Positions 7,752 through 16,770 of a stretch of 64,000 nt of DNA are shown in pieces. The notes under the pieces are model-generated. The model made no database searches, was not told the DNA's origin, and was given only the letters and a program-made list of their open reading frames with translations. Position 1 is the stretch's first letter. Every line of letters begins with the position of its first letter. The position numbers and the translations under genes are program-made. The stretch is from NCBI RefSeq assembly GCF_002934665.1, contig NZ_NIRS01000004.1, positions 722,147 to 786,146 of the forward strand, written 5' to 3'. The DNA is from Pseudomonas laurylsulfatiphila (GTDB lineage Bacteria > Pseudomonadota > Gammaproteobacteria > Pseudomonadales > Pseudomonadaceae).

Positions 7752-9764
7752 TTAAAGGGCATTGATCAGAGTGCTGAAAATTTCCTGCGCAGTCTTGATG
7801 ATCTGCGAAGACGCCGTGTAGTACTGCTGATACTTGGTCAGGTTACCGGCCTCTTCATCGAGATCGACCCCCGACAGCGAGTCACGGGCGTTTCGCGCCC
7901 CGGTCAGGATGGTGTCAGTGGCTGTGCCGTCCAGTTGAGCCTGCTTGGCCTGGGAGCCGACGCTCGACACCAGGCCACCATAAGCCTCGGTAAAACTCAC
8001 ACCCGGGCTCGTGGCAGTGGCCCCCACCGTTGCCTTGGTTTGCAGACCGAGCAAGGCCGAAGCATTGCGGTTGTCGGTGCTGCCGGCCGCGGTCATGGCA
8101 ATGTTGAAACTGTCACCCGAAGCCGGGCTGCCGCTGACGGTCATCCCCACGCTGAAGGTTTTGGCATTGCCACCGGCATCGGTGTAAGGCACGGCAATGT
8201 TCAGGTCGTTGTTCTGGCCTGGCACGATGTTGCCGGTACCGATGCTGTTGCCCTTGGCGTCGAACACTTCATAGGCCGTGGCGCTGGTCATGAGCATGCG
8301 AACCGGCATCGATGCCTTGACCGCCGTCTGCACTTCCAGACGCTGGACCGGATCGTAGATATCCAGGGCCGTGTTCAGTGTCGGCTGACTGACAGCACCG
8401 GTGCCGTCATTGCCCGAGGCCTTGGAAGAGGTTAGCGGAGCGGCCGTGGCCAGGGTTTTGGCGTCGGTCATGACCGCGGTCATGTCCGCGGCGGAGCTGC
8501 GCGTCGGGGTAATCTTGAAGCTGTCGCCAGCGGTGACCGAACCTGCGCTCAGGCTCAGGCTGAAGCCATCGATGACCGGCTCGGCAGCAGGAGGTGTAGC
8601 GAAAGCGAAGTTGCCCATGTCGGTGTTATCCGACAAGCGACGCACGTTGTAGCCCGTGGCCGTGACGGTCACCTGATAGTCACTGGCCTGCAGCTTGCTG
8701 GTGTCCTTGATGGTGACGTTCAGGTTGCCGGAGGCCGGGTTGTTGTTCGCATTGGCGATGCTGCGCTGACTGATGGCCGCCGCGCTGTTGATGTTGTTGA
8801 ACAGAGCGGCGCCGAAGTTGCCGTTCTGGTCCAGGCCCTGCCCCAACTGCTTGTTGACCTGATCCGCCACAACCATGGCGATGCGACCCAGGCTATTGAC
8901 CGCCGGCGTCAGCACTTCAGAGCGATAGCGCAACAGTCCACCCATCTGGCCGCCGCTCATCACACCGGTGATGTCGATCGACGAACTGCCACGATCCATG
9001 ATGATCGAGGAACGGGTCGGGTCGGTCGGGTCTGCCGCCATGCGCAATTTATTGACCGTGTCGCCGACAACCAACGGCTGGCCGCTACCCAGGTAGATAT
9101 CCAGTCGACCTTCGGTTTCGGTGACCTGAGTGCCGACCAGCTCGTTGAGCTGGCGAATGGTTTCGTTGCGCTGGTCCAGCAGTTCGTTGGGCGTGCCACT
9201 CGAACTGCTGACTTCACTGATTCTCTTGTTGTACGCCGCGACAGTCGACGCCAGCTTGTTGACCTGTTCGGCCATCGAGCCCAACTGATCGTTGATGTAT
9301 GTGTTCTGCTGCGTCAACTGCTGGGACATGGCATTGAAGCGGCTGCTCAAACCCTGGGCATTGGTCAACAGCGCCTGGCGTGCAGCGTTGTCGTTGGAGT
9401 TCGCGGACAGCGTCTGCAACGACGAGAAGAAGGACTGCAGTGTTTTGGTGATGCCGGTGCCACTGTCGGACAGCAGTTTGTCCACCTGAGTGGCCTGCCC
9501 CAGATAAGCCTGCGCATCACCGTTGAGCGAGGTAGTGGTCTGCAACTGCGCATCGAGGTAGCTGTTGTACACCCGACGCACATCGGCCAGCGTCGTGCCG
9601 GTGCCGATGAACACATTGCCGTACTGAATAGAGCCTTTGGTGCCCTGTACAGTTTGTTGGCGCGAGTACCCGACGGTATCGACGTTGGAAATGTTGTTAC
9701 CGGTAGTCACCAACGAAGCGTGGCTAGCAGAGAGCCCCGACATCCCGATATTGAGCAAACTCAT
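7752..9764 (-). CDS. flgK: FlgK, hook-associated protein 1
   Basis: A 670-residue protein starting MSLLNIGMSGLSASHASLVT with the rod/hook-family signature NNISNVDTVGYSRQQ near residue 25. The C-terminus (DEEAGNLTKYQQYYTASSQI then TLINAL) has the conserved axial-protein coiled end. FlgK is the first junction protein on the hook, exported by the flagellar secretion system. It sits between flgJ (23-base gap) and flgL (13-base gap) in the flgFGHIJKL operon. Confidence 0.97.
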   Translation of the reverse strand: MSLLNIGMSGLSASHASLVTTGNNISNVDTVGYSRQQTVQGTKGSIQYGNVFIGTGTTLADVRRVYNSYLDAQLQTTTSLNGDAQAYLGQATQVDKLLSDSGTGITKTLQSFFSSLQTLSANSNDNAARQALLTNAQGLSSRFNAMSQQLTQQNTYINDQLGSMAEQVNKLASTVAAYNKRISEVSSSSGTPNELLDQRNETIRQLNELVGTQVTETEGRLDIYLGSGQPLVVGDTVNKLRMAADPTDPTRSSIIMDRGSSSIDITGVMSGGQMGGLLRYRSEVLTPAVNSLGRIAMVVADQVNKQLGQGLDQNGNFGAALFNNINSAAAISQRSIANANNNPASGNLNVTIKDTSKLQASDYQVTVTATGYNVRRLSDNTDMGNFAFATPPAAEPVIDGFSLSLSAGSVTAGDSFKITPTRSSAADMTAVMTDAKTLATAAPLTSSKASGNDGTGAVSQPTLNTALDIYDPVQRLEVQTAVKASMPVRMLMTSATAYEVFDAKGNSIGTGNIVPGQNNDLNIAVPYTDAGGNAKTFSVGMTVSGSPASGDSFNIAMTAAGSTDNRNASALLGLQTKATVGATATSPGVSFTEAYGGLVSSVGSQAKQAQLDGTATDTILTGARNARDSLSGVDLDEEAGNLTKYQQYYTASSQIIKTAQEIFSTLINAL

Positions 9765-9787
9765 GGTTCAGACCTTATTCCTTGTGC

Positions 9788-11074
9788 CTATAAAGGCGTA
9801 GTGGAAACGCCCGCCGCAGCGTAGTTCTGGTAACTCGTCATCTGCTTGGCTATCTGCGAAATCTTGCTCGCGTAGTCCGGGTCGGTTGCGTAACCGGCCT
9901 TCTGCAACTCGCGTACAAACTGTTCCGGGTTATCGGCCGACTTCACGACATCTTGATAGCGATTATTGGTCTGCAGCAAAGTCACAAGGTCATGGAAACT
10001 GTCCTTGTAGGAGTCGTAGGAACGGAACTCGGCCGTCTCCTTGACCATCTGCCCGTTCCTGAATTCGCTGGTGATCGCCCGCGCCGAATTTCCCTGCCAA
10101 CTATTGCCGGCCTTGATGCCGAACAGGTTGTGGCTGCTGCTGCCGTCCTGCTGGCGCATGACCGATTTGCCCCAGCCGGTTTCCAGCGCCGCCTGGGCCA
10201 CCAGGTAACGCGGATCGACACCAATCCGCGCCGCCGCCTCCTTGGCCATCGGCAACATGGTGTTGACGAACTGGTCGGCGGAACTGAAGGCTTTCTTCGG
10301 GGGCGCCAGCGGAATCTGCGCCATGGCGCGACCGTAGATCTGCATGCCGCCCGAGGAGGATTGCTGCGCGGTCGCCAGCCAGTCGCCGTTGTACAGCGGT
10401 CCCGTGCCGGTGCTTGTCGCGCGCTCAGGCAACGGTGTCTTGTTGATCGTCGTGGCAGCGGGCGTCGCCGAAGGCACCAGCCCGGCCAACAGACGATCAG
10501 CCAGCTTCGGCGGCAATGCCAGACGTCGCTGATTGATCAGCGCCATGTCATTGCGATGACCACCCTCACCCGCCTCTTGCGGCGCATGGACCGAGCGCGA
10601 AGCCCACAACGGACGCTGCCCATTGACCCGCGACAGCGGTCCGTTGATTGCCGTTGTGCCGGCTGCCACCGGCGTTTGCACGGCGACTTTCGCGGCCTCT
10701 TGCTTGGCCAGAGACGCTGCGGCGGCTTCACCCGGCGCCAGCGGTTTGTTCTTCGACATCTGGCGCATCAGCACGTCAGCCAGGCCGATACCACCGCCCT
10801 CGCGGGACATGGAAACGGCCAGTTGCTGGTCGTACATTTCCTGATATTGCTTGGCTGCCGGGGTGTTCATCGGATTGTCCTGGCCCAGCGCTTCAGTGGC
10901 CGAACGCATGGACTTGAGCATTTCCCCGAGGAACAGCGACTCGAATTCCTGCGCCACCTTGCGCAGGTTGCCGTCGCTATTCTTGTCGCCGACCTTGAGC
11001 TGATTCAGACGATTGAGGTCCGAGTAGGAACCCGAATCGCTGCTGCTGACCAGACCGCTCTTGCGCATATCCAC
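9788..11074 (-). CDS. flgJ: FlgJ, rod cap with peptidoglycan hydrolase domain
   Basis: A 428-residue two-domain protein. Residues about 35-110 form the rod-binding domain (KVAQEFESLFLGEMLKSMRS). Residues about 262-415 form the glucosaminidase-type muramidase domain, with the likely catalytic Glu298 in AALETGWGKS. A long low-complexity linker joins them. FlgJ works in the periplasm, capping the growing rod and opening the murein. The start is taken as GTG at 11074 because TGAGGA lies 9 bases upstream; an ATG two codons later (11068) is the alternative. The gap to flgI is 11 bases. Confidence 0.95.
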   Translation of the reverse strand: MDMRKSGLVSSSDSGSYSDLNRLNQLKVGDKNSDGNLRKVAQEFESLFLGEMLKSMRSATEALGQDNPMNTPAAKQYQEMYDQQLAVSMSREGGGIGLADVLMRQMSKNKPLAPGEAAAASLAKQEAAKVAVQTPVAAGTTAINGPLSRVNGQRPLWASRSVHAPQEAGEGGHRNDMALINQRRLALPPKLADRLLAGLVPSATPAATTINKTPLPERATSTGTGPLYNGDWLATAQQSSSGGMQIYGRAMAQIPLAPPKKAFSSADQFVNTMLPMAKEAAARIGVDPRYLVAQAALETGWGKSVMRQQDGSSSHNLFGIKAGNSWQGNSARAITSEFRNGQMVKETAEFRSYDSYKDSFHDLVTLLQTNNRYQDVVKSADNPEQFVRELQKAGYATDPDYASKISQIAKQMTSYQNYAAAGVSTTPL

Positions 11075-11085
11075 GATGGCCGTCC

Positions 11086-12195
11086 TCAGATCACGATCAG
11101 GTCGGCTTGCAGGGCGCCGGCCTGCTTCAGCGCTTCGAGGATGGCCATCAGGTCACCCGGTGCCGCGCCGACCTGGTTCACCGCCCGCACGATCTCGTCG
11201 AGGGTGGTGCCAGGGCCGAACTTGAACATCGGCTTGGCTTCCTGCTGGGCATTGACCTTCGAACGCGGCACCACCGCCGTCGTGCCATTGGACAGAGGGC
11301 CGGGCTGGCTGACGATCGGGTCTTCGGTGATGGTCACGGTCAGGCTGCCGTGGGTCACGGCGGCCGGAGAAACCTTGACGTTCTGGCCGATCACGATGGT
11401 GCCGGTACGGGAGTTGATGATGACTTTCGCCACCGCCTGGCCCGGATCGATCTCGAGGTTTTCCAGGATCGACAGGTAGTCGACCCGCTGGCTTGGATCG
11501 AGCGGCGCGGTGACGCGAACCGAACCACCGTCGATGGCCTGGGCCACGCCAGGGCCGAGCATGTTGTTGATCTTGTCGACGATGCGCTTGGCCGTGGTGA
11601 AGTCGGAACGGTTGAGGTTCAGCGTCAGGCTGTTGCCCTGGTTGAAACCGCTCGGCACCGCGCGCTCCACCGATGCACCACCGGGGATGCGGCCGGCCGA
11701 CGGAACGTTGACGGTGATCTTCGAGCCGTCACGCCCTTCCGCATCGAAACCGCCGACCACCAGGTTGCCCTGGGCCACCGCATAGACGTTGCCGTCGATC
11801 CCCTTGAGTGGCGTCAGCAGCAAGGTGCCGCCGCGCAAGCTCTTGGAGTTGCCGATAGAGGAAACAGTGATATCGACCTGCTGCCCCGGCTTGGCAAACG
11901 CCGGCAGATCGGCGCTGATCGACACGGCCGCCACGTTCTTCAACTGCACGTTGCCCGACCCCGGCGGCACCTTGATGCCGAACTGCGAGAGCATGTTGTT
12001 GAAGGTCTGCAGGGTGAACGGGGTCTGCGTCGTCTGGTCGCCGGTGCCGTTAAGCCCGACCACCAGGCCGTAACCGATCAACTGGTTGGAACGTACGCCG
12101 GAAATGCTGGCGATGTCCTTCAGGCGCTCGGCTTGAGCATTGAAGGCTGCCGACAGCATCAGGGCGGCCACCATAAGGTGTTTGAAGTTCAACAT
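11086..12195 (-). CDS. flgI: FlgI, flagellar P-ring protein
   Basis: A 369-residue periplasmic protein with a Sec signal peptide (MLNFKHLMVAALMLSAAFNA, cleavage after AQA) followed by ERLKDIASISGVRSNQLIGY, the invariant FlgI opening. FlgI forms the P ring around the rod in the peptidoglycan layer. The frame is open six codons further upstream to a GTG that abuts the flgH stop, but the ATG at 12195 gives the normal signal peptide and family length. The ribosome binding site before this ATG is weak, so translational coupling to flgH is likely. Confidence 0.96.
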   Translation of the reverse strand: MLNFKHLMVAALMLSAAFNAQAERLKDIASISGVRSNQLIGYGLVVGLNGTGDQTTQTPFTLQTFNNMLSQFGIKVPPGSGNVQLKNVAAVSISADLPAFAKPGQQVDITVSSIGNSKSLRGGTLLLTPLKGIDGNVYAVAQGNLVVGGFDAEGRDGSKITVNVPSAGRIPGGASVERAVPSGFNQGNSLTLNLNRSDFTTAKRIVDKINNMLGPGVAQAIDGGSVRVTAPLDPSQRVDYLSILENLEIDPGQAVAKVIINSRTGTIVIGQNVKVSPAAVTHGSLTVTITEDPIVSQPGPLSNGTTAVVPRSKVNAQQEAKPMFKFGPGTTLDEIVRAVNQVGAAPGDLMAILEALKQAGALQADLIVI

Positions 12196-12213
12196 GCTCA
12201 ACTGGAAAGCCAC

Positions 12214-12909
12214 CTAGAAAGGGAACAGCGGGCTGAGGAAGAAACGGTCGAACCAGCCTGGCTGACTCGCATCGGCAAACGAGCCGGTACCCGAGTAGGT
12301 GATGCGCGCATCGGCGACACGGGTCGACGACACGGTGTTGTCGGTCGAGATGTCATCGGCGCGAACCAGGCCGGCGATCCGCACCAGCTCATCGCCGGTG
12401 TTGAGCGTCATCCACTTCTCGCCGCGCACCGCGATGATGCCGTTGGGCAACACATCGGCGACGGTCACGGTGATCGAACCGGTCAGGGTGTTGCCCTGCG
12501 CCGCCTTGCTGTCACCCTTGGTCGCGCGGTCACCTTCGTAGCTGGCACTCAGGCTCAGGTCGCCATCGCCGAACGGGTTGTTAGTGGTGGCGCTGCTGCC
12601 GAACAGCGAACTCAGGCCGATGTTGGCCTTGCTGTTCTTGCCAATTTGCGAGTTGGCGTTTTTGCTGGCCTGGGTCCTTTCGTTCAGGGTGATGGTGATG
12701 ATGTCACCGACCCGGAACGCCTTGCGGTCGCTGTAGAGGTTCTGTTCGAAACCGGCCTGATAGATCGAGCCGTTGTTCGCGGCCGCCGGCAGCGGCGTGC
12801 GCGGCAACACCGGAGCGTAGTAAGGGTCATTAGGCTTGGGCGTCGAAGGGACGCAGCCTGCGAGTGCAGTGATACCACTCAGTGCCAGAACAGTTGCATA
12901 GCGATTCAT
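12214..12909 (-). CDS. flgH: FlgH, flagellar L-ring lipoprotein
   Basis: A 231-residue outer-membrane lipoprotein. The signal sequence ends in the lipobox LAGC with lipidated Cys19. The conserved FlgH core includes RVGDIITITLNERTQASKNA and the C-terminal GWFDRFFLSPLFPF-like segment. FlgH forms the L ring in the outer membrane, assembled on the FlgI P ring. It lies between flgG (52-base gap) and flgI (18-base gap). Confidence 0.97.
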   Translation of the reverse strand: MNRYATVLALSGITALAGCVPSTPKPNDPYYAPVLPRTPLPAAANNGSIYQAGFEQNLYSDRKAFRVGDIITITLNERTQASKNANSQIGKNSKANIGLSSLFGSSATTNNPFGDGDLSLSASYEGDRATKGDSKAAQGNTLTGSITVTVADVLPNGIIAVRGEKWMTLNTGDELVRIAGLVRADDISTDNTVSSTRVADARITYSGTGSFADASQPGWFDRFFLSPLFPF

Positions 12910-12961
12910 GACCCTACCTCACGGTGTTGCAGGCAGCCTCATGGCCACCCCATAGACTTGA

Positions 12962-13747
12962 TTACAGATTCTGCGTTACGAACGAGAGCATCTGGTCGGC
13001 GGTGGAGATCACCTTGGAGTTCATCTCGTAGGCGCGCTGGGTGGTGATCATGTTGACCATCTCCTCAACGGTGCTGACGTTGGACGTTTCCAGGGTGTTC
13101 TGCAGCGTGGTGCCGAAACCGTTCAGACCCGGTGTGCCGACTTGCGGCGCGCCACTGGCGGCGGTTTCCAGGAACAGGTTGTTGCCCACTGCCTGCAGGC
13201 CGGCCGGGTTGATGAAGTCGGCGGTCTGCAGGTTGCCGATCACCTGGGCAGCCGGGTTGCCGGCAATGGTGATGGACACGGTGCCGTCGCGGCCGACGGT
13301 GAAGGTCTGCGCGTCGTTCGGAATGACAATCGCCGGCTCCAGGGCAAAGCCGCTGGCATTGACGATCTGGCCGTTGGAGTCCAGGTGGAAAGTACCGTCA
13401 CGGGTGTAGGACGTGGTGCCGTCCGGTTGCAGGATCTGGAAGAAACCGCGACCGTCGATGGCCATGTCCAGCGGCTGCTCGGTGGTTTGCAGGCTGCCGG
13501 CGGTGAAGTTCTTCTGGGTGCCGACGATGCGCACACCGGTACCCAGTTGCAGACCCGACGGCAGTTCGCTGTCCTGGGTCGACTGGGCGCCTGGCTGACG
13601 CTTGATCTGGTAGAGCAGGTCCTGGAACTCGGCGCGGTCACGTTTGAAACCCGTGGTCGACACGTTCGCCAGGTTGTTGGAAATGGTGGTCAGGTTGGTG
13701 TCCTGGGCGGACAGACCTGTTTTGGCAACCCATAGAGCCGGAAGCAT
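12962..13747 (-). CDS. flgG: FlgG, distal rod protein
   Basis: A 261-residue rod protein starting MLPALWVAKTGLSAQDTNLT, with the axial-protein signature NLANVSTTGFKRDRAEFQDL and a C-terminus MITTQRAYEMNSKVISTADQ that is highly conserved in FlgG. It builds the distal rod between the proximal rod and hook. CGAGGAGAATCGA precedes the ATG. It lies 45 bases after flgF in the same operon. Confidence 0.97.
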   Translation of the reverse strand: MLPALWVAKTGLSAQDTNLTTISNNLANVSTTGFKRDRAEFQDLLYQIKRQPGAQSTQDSELPSGLQLGTGVRIVGTQKNFTAGSLQTTEQPLDMAIDGRGFFQILQPDGTTSYTRDGTFHLDSNGQIVNASGFALEPAIVIPNDAQTFTVGRDGTVSITIAGNPAAQVIGNLQTADFINPAGLQAVGNNLFLETAASGAPQVGTPGLNGFGTTLQNTLETSNVSTVEEMVNMITTQRAYEMNSKVISTADQMLSFVTQNL

Positions 13748-13792
13748 TCGATTCTCCTCGTGCGCCTGTTTTACGGCGCGACGTTCTGGTGA

Positions 13793-14533
13793 TTAGCTGA
13801 TCTGCAAGACCCGAGCCATGGCCTGGTCATCGTCTTTGGCGGTGTTCATCATCTTGATGTGCAGCTCGAACTGCTTGGACAAGGCCAATACCGAGGTCAT
13901 TTCTTCCACGGCATTGACGTTGCTCGACTCGAGGAACCCGGACACCAGCTTGACGCCGGCATCGGCCTGCGCCGGCTGGCCGTCCTTGGTGTGGATCGAA
14001 CCATCCAGGCCCTTGGTCATGTTCTTCAGGTCCGGGTTGACCAGCTTGATGCGGTCCACTTCAGCCATCACCCGAGGCCCCTCGCCCATCGCGCGAATGC
14101 TGATGGTGCCGTCCTCGCCGACTTCGATCTGCTGCTCCGGTGGCACGGCAATCGGCCCGCCATTGCCCATGACCGGCATGCCGTTACCGGCACGCAGCAC
14201 GCCCAGGGCGTCAACGTTCAGGCTGCCGGTGCGCACGTAGCTTTCACCGCCATCGGGATTTTGTACGGCGATCCAGCCGCCGCCTTGCACGGCAACGTCG
14301 AGGTCGCGGCCGGTTTCCACCAGTGAGCCCGGGGAGAAATCCGTGGCCGGGCGTTCGGACATGGCAAACGCACGCGCCGGAAAGCTGTCACCGAATACCG
14401 GCATCGAACGGGCCTGCTCCAGGTCTTTCTGGAAGCCGTTGGTGGAGATGTTCGCGAGGTTGTTGGCATGCGCCTTTTGCGCCAGTGCATTCTGGCTGGC
14501 GCCGGTCATTGCCACATAAAGGTACTTGTCCAC
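13793..14533 (-). CDS. flgF: FlgF, proximal rod protein
   Basis: A 246-residue rod protein. Translation from the GTG at 14531-14533 gives M(V)DKYLYVAMTGASQNALAQ followed by NNLANISTNGFQKDLEQ, the usual FlgF start; AGAGGAAAG lies 5-13 bases upstream. The frame stays open upstream but is not conserved. The C-terminus carries the axial-protein element VNAVEEMTSVLALSKQFELH. It is the first gene of flgFGHIJKL, preceded by a sigma54-type promoter. Confidence 0.95.
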   Translation of the reverse strand: MDKYLYVAMTGASQNALAQKAHANNLANISTNGFQKDLEQARSMPVFGDSFPARAFAMSERPATDFSPGSLVETGRDLDVAVQGGGWIAVQNPDGGESYVRTGSLNVDALGVLRAGNGMPVMGNGGPIAVPPEQQIEVGEDGTISIRAMGEGPRVMAEVDRIKLVNPDLKNMTKGLDGSIHTKDGQPAQADAGVKLVSGFLESSNVNAVEEMTSVLALSKQFELHIKMMNTAKDDDQAMARVLQIS

Positions 14534-14589
14534 ACTCTTTCCTCTGCCTGCCGGACGTTTGCCGCCCGCTGCTGTGTTGCTGAGCCATA

Positions 14590-14606
14590 AGCAATTTGCA
14601 GACCAA
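14590..14606 (-). promoter_or_regulatory. Sigma54 promoter of the flgFGHIJKL operon
   Basis: The minus strand reads TTGGTCTGCAAATTGCT, which has GG and GC separated by 10 bases and matches the sigma54 pattern YTGG-N8-TTGCW at every fixed -24/-12 position. It is 57 bases upstream of the flgF GTG. FleQ/FleR-dependent sigma54 control of this operon is known in P. aeruginosa. Confidence 0.8.
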
Positions 14607-14721
14607 CTTGTTTTTGGCGGCGCGAGGCCCGGCAAACAGGGGACTTTGAGGAATCAGAGGGGGATGGGTGATTTGTATCAGAGACGAAAAACCGGCGGTG
14701 TCATGCCGCTTCGCGGCAATG

Positions 14722-14797
14722 GATCAAAAGATCGCAGCCTGCGGCAGCTCCTACAGAGATCAATGTAGGAGCTGCCGCAGGCTGCGATCTTTTGATC
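14722..14797. repeat. REP pair (family A) between flgF and phhR
   Basis: Two inverted copies of a 34-base element (GATCAAAAGATCGCAGCCTG...CTCCTACA, 14722-14755, and its reverse complement 14764-14797) separated by 8 bases. This is a Pseudomonas REP doublet. It abuts the phhR stop codon and can fold into a long hairpin that may stabilise or end the phhR transcript. A smaller hairpin TGCCGC-TTC-GCGGCA (14704-14718) lies beside it. Confidence 0.85.
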
Positions 14798-16360
14798 TTA
14801 AGTGCTGCTGTCCTTGCCCACCTCATAATCGCGCAACTTGTTGGCAATGGTCGTATGCGAAACCCCCAACCGCTTGCCCAGTTGCCGACTGCTCGGATGT
14901 TCGGAATACAGCCGTTCCAGCACAGCTTTTTCGAAACGCCCGACAATCTCGTCCAGCCCACCCTCCAGCGAAAAATCGCCAAGGGGCTGACGCACGCCAT
15001 AATCCGGCAGGCGAATATGCTCGGCCTTGACCGTGCCGCCGTCGCACAGGGAAACCGCCTGGAACAGCACATTCTCCAGTTGCCGCACGTTGCCCGGCCA
15101 GTGGTAGTGGCTGAGGCGCTCCATGGCCGCCGGGGCGAGTTTGGGCAATGGGCATCCGATCTGCCGGCTGGCCTGATCGAGGAAGTGCTCCACCAGCGGC
15201 GTCAAACCGTCGAGGCATTCGCGCAGTGGCGGGATGTGCAGCGACAACACATTCAAGCGGTGATAGAGATCCTGGCGGAACTCGCCGCGTGCGCACAATT
15301 CGGACAGGTCGACCTGGGTCGCGCAGATCACTCGCACGTCGAGGTAGACCTCCTCGTCGCTGCCCACACGACGGAAGCAGCCGTCCTGCAAAAAGCGCAG
15401 CAATTTCACCTGCAAGCGCGGGCTCATTTCCCCGACGCCATCGAGAAACAGCGTACCGCCCGCCGTCAGCTCCAGTAGCCCGAGCTTGCCTTCGGCCCGT
15501 GCCCCTTCAAAGGCACCGGGGCCATAACCGAACAATTCCGTCTCGGCCATGGACTCCGGCAGCCCGGCACAATTGAGCGCCATCAACGGCGACTGTCCAC
15601 GCGGACTGGCCAGGTGGCAGGCCCGTGCCAGCAACTCTTTGCCGGTGCCGGTTTCGCCTTCTATCAATAGCGGCGCATCCAGCGGTGCCATGCGCCGCGC
15701 TTCGCGCACCACCGCGGCCATCACTTTCGAGCTCTGGAAGATGCTGTCGAAGCCACGCAACTCCTGCTTGCGCACGTTGTAGATGCGCTCACCCACCCGG
15801 TCGGCGCGGTGCAGCGTCAGCACAGCACCGGCCATGGCCTCGCTGTCGTCGTGCTCCGACTGCAAGGGCGCGATGTCGGCCAGGAACACGTCACCCTTGA
15901 CCTTGACCCGCAGCCCGTTGATTCGCGATTTGTTGGCGCGCACCAGTTCCGGTAAGTCGAAATCTTCGGCGTACCGCGACAGGGGAATACCCGGCACCTC
16001 GTCGACCCGCACCCCCAGCAACTGCGCCGCTGCCCGGTTGGCCGCGACGATGGAACCACCCATGTCGATCGACAGCACCGGAAACTCCAGCGCACCGAGC
16101 AAGGCATTAAGCTCCATGTGCCGACGCTCGCTGGGCATCAGCCCTACACGCTTGACGCCGAAGACCCCGGCAATCGCTTCGAATTTCGGTCGCAAGGCCT
16201 GGAACTGAATGTTGATGAGGTTCGGGCAATGCAGGTAGATGGCGTTGCCGTGCTCCCCCCCCACTTCACCGCGGGCCACGTTGATCCCGTACTCCACCAG
16301 CAGGTTGAGAATGTCGCGCAGGATGCCGATGCGGTTCTGGCAGTGGACTTTGATACGCAT
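14798..16360 (-). CDS. phhR: PhhR, TyrR-family regulator of aromatic amino-acid catabolism
   Basis: A 520-residue TyrR-type regulator. An N-terminal ACT domain (residues 1-75) is followed by a PAS domain (about 80-185), an AAA+ domain (about 205-430) with Walker A GETGTGKE (235-242) and Walker B GGTLFLDG (301-308), and a C-terminal helix-turn-helix (SSRQLGKRLGVSHTTIANKL). The sigma54-contacting GAFTGA loop is GAFEGA (282-287), as in TyrR-like proteins that act on sigma70 polymerase. PhhR activates phenylalanine and tyrosine degradation genes in response to the amino acids. It is divergent from phhA across a 410-base region. Confidence 0.95.
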   Translation of the reverse strand: MRIKVHCQNRIGILRDILNLLVEYGINVARGEVGGEHGNAIYLHCPNLINIQFQALRPKFEAIAGVFGVKRVGLMPSERRHMELNALLGALEFPVLSIDMGGSIVAANRAAAQLLGVRVDEVPGIPLSRYAEDFDLPELVRANKSRINGLRVKVKGDVFLADIAPLQSEHDDSEAMAGAVLTLHRADRVGERIYNVRKQELRGFDSIFQSSKVMAAVVREARRMAPLDAPLLIEGETGTGKELLARACHLASPRGQSPLMALNCAGLPESMAETELFGYGPGAFEGARAEGKLGLLELTAGGTLFLDGVGEMSPRLQVKLLRFLQDGCFRRVGSDEEVYLDVRVICATQVDLSELCARGEFRQDLYHRLNVLSLHIPPLRECLDGLTPLVEHFLDQASRQIGCPLPKLAPAAMERLSHYHWPGNVRQLENVLFQAVSLCDGGTVKAEHIRLPDYGVRQPLGDFSLEGGLDEIVGRFEKAVLERLYSEHPSSRQLGKRLGVSHTTIANKLRDYEVGKDSST

Positions 16361-16412
16361 GAAAAAGGCCTGAAATGCAATGCGGTGAATAAAGTTGGTA
16401 TCAACGCAATCC

Positions 16413-16504
16413 CTGTGGGAGCGAGCTTGCTCGCGATAGCAGATTCACATTCAACATCTATGTTGGCTGGTCTACCGCTATCGCGAGCAAGCTCGCTCCC
16501 ACAG
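16413..16504. repeat. REP pair (family B) in the phhR-phhA intergenic region
   Basis: CTGTGGGAGCGAGCTTGCTC at 16413 and its inverted copy ending at 16504 flank about 36 bases. This is the common Pseudomonas REP doublet. It separates the phhR 5' end from the phhA regulatory region. Confidence 0.85.
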
Positions 16505-16631
16505 AGGGTATTGCGGTGGGCGCTCGATCGCATTTTTCTTTCGAGGCGTCCATATAGTCGTCAAGATTATGTGACAGCCAACGCGCTTTTCAAACCTGAA
16601 AATCCCACCACCTGCGCGACAGAAGCCAATA

Positions 16632-16649
16632 CGTAACGAAAACTTTACG
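16632..16649 (+). promoter_or_regulatory. TyrR/PhhR-type operator upstream of phhA
   Basis: CGTAAC-GAAAAC-TTTACG is an 18-base near-palindrome fitting the TyrR box TGTAAA-N6-TTTACA (GTAA and TTTAC half-sites, 6-base spacer). It is about 120 bases upstream of the phhA ATG and between phhR and its main known target. The rest of 16505-16770 holds the phhA promoter, whose -35/-10 I could not place with confidence. Confidence 0.6.
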
Positions 16650-16770
16650 ATTTTTGAGGGTTTTTCCTACTCGATGCGCCGATCACCTGCTGCAATGCCG
16701 CAATCCTTGGGGTATTTCTAGGTCAATAGCAGTACATAACAAGAACGACATCCCCTAGCAGGAGAGCAGT

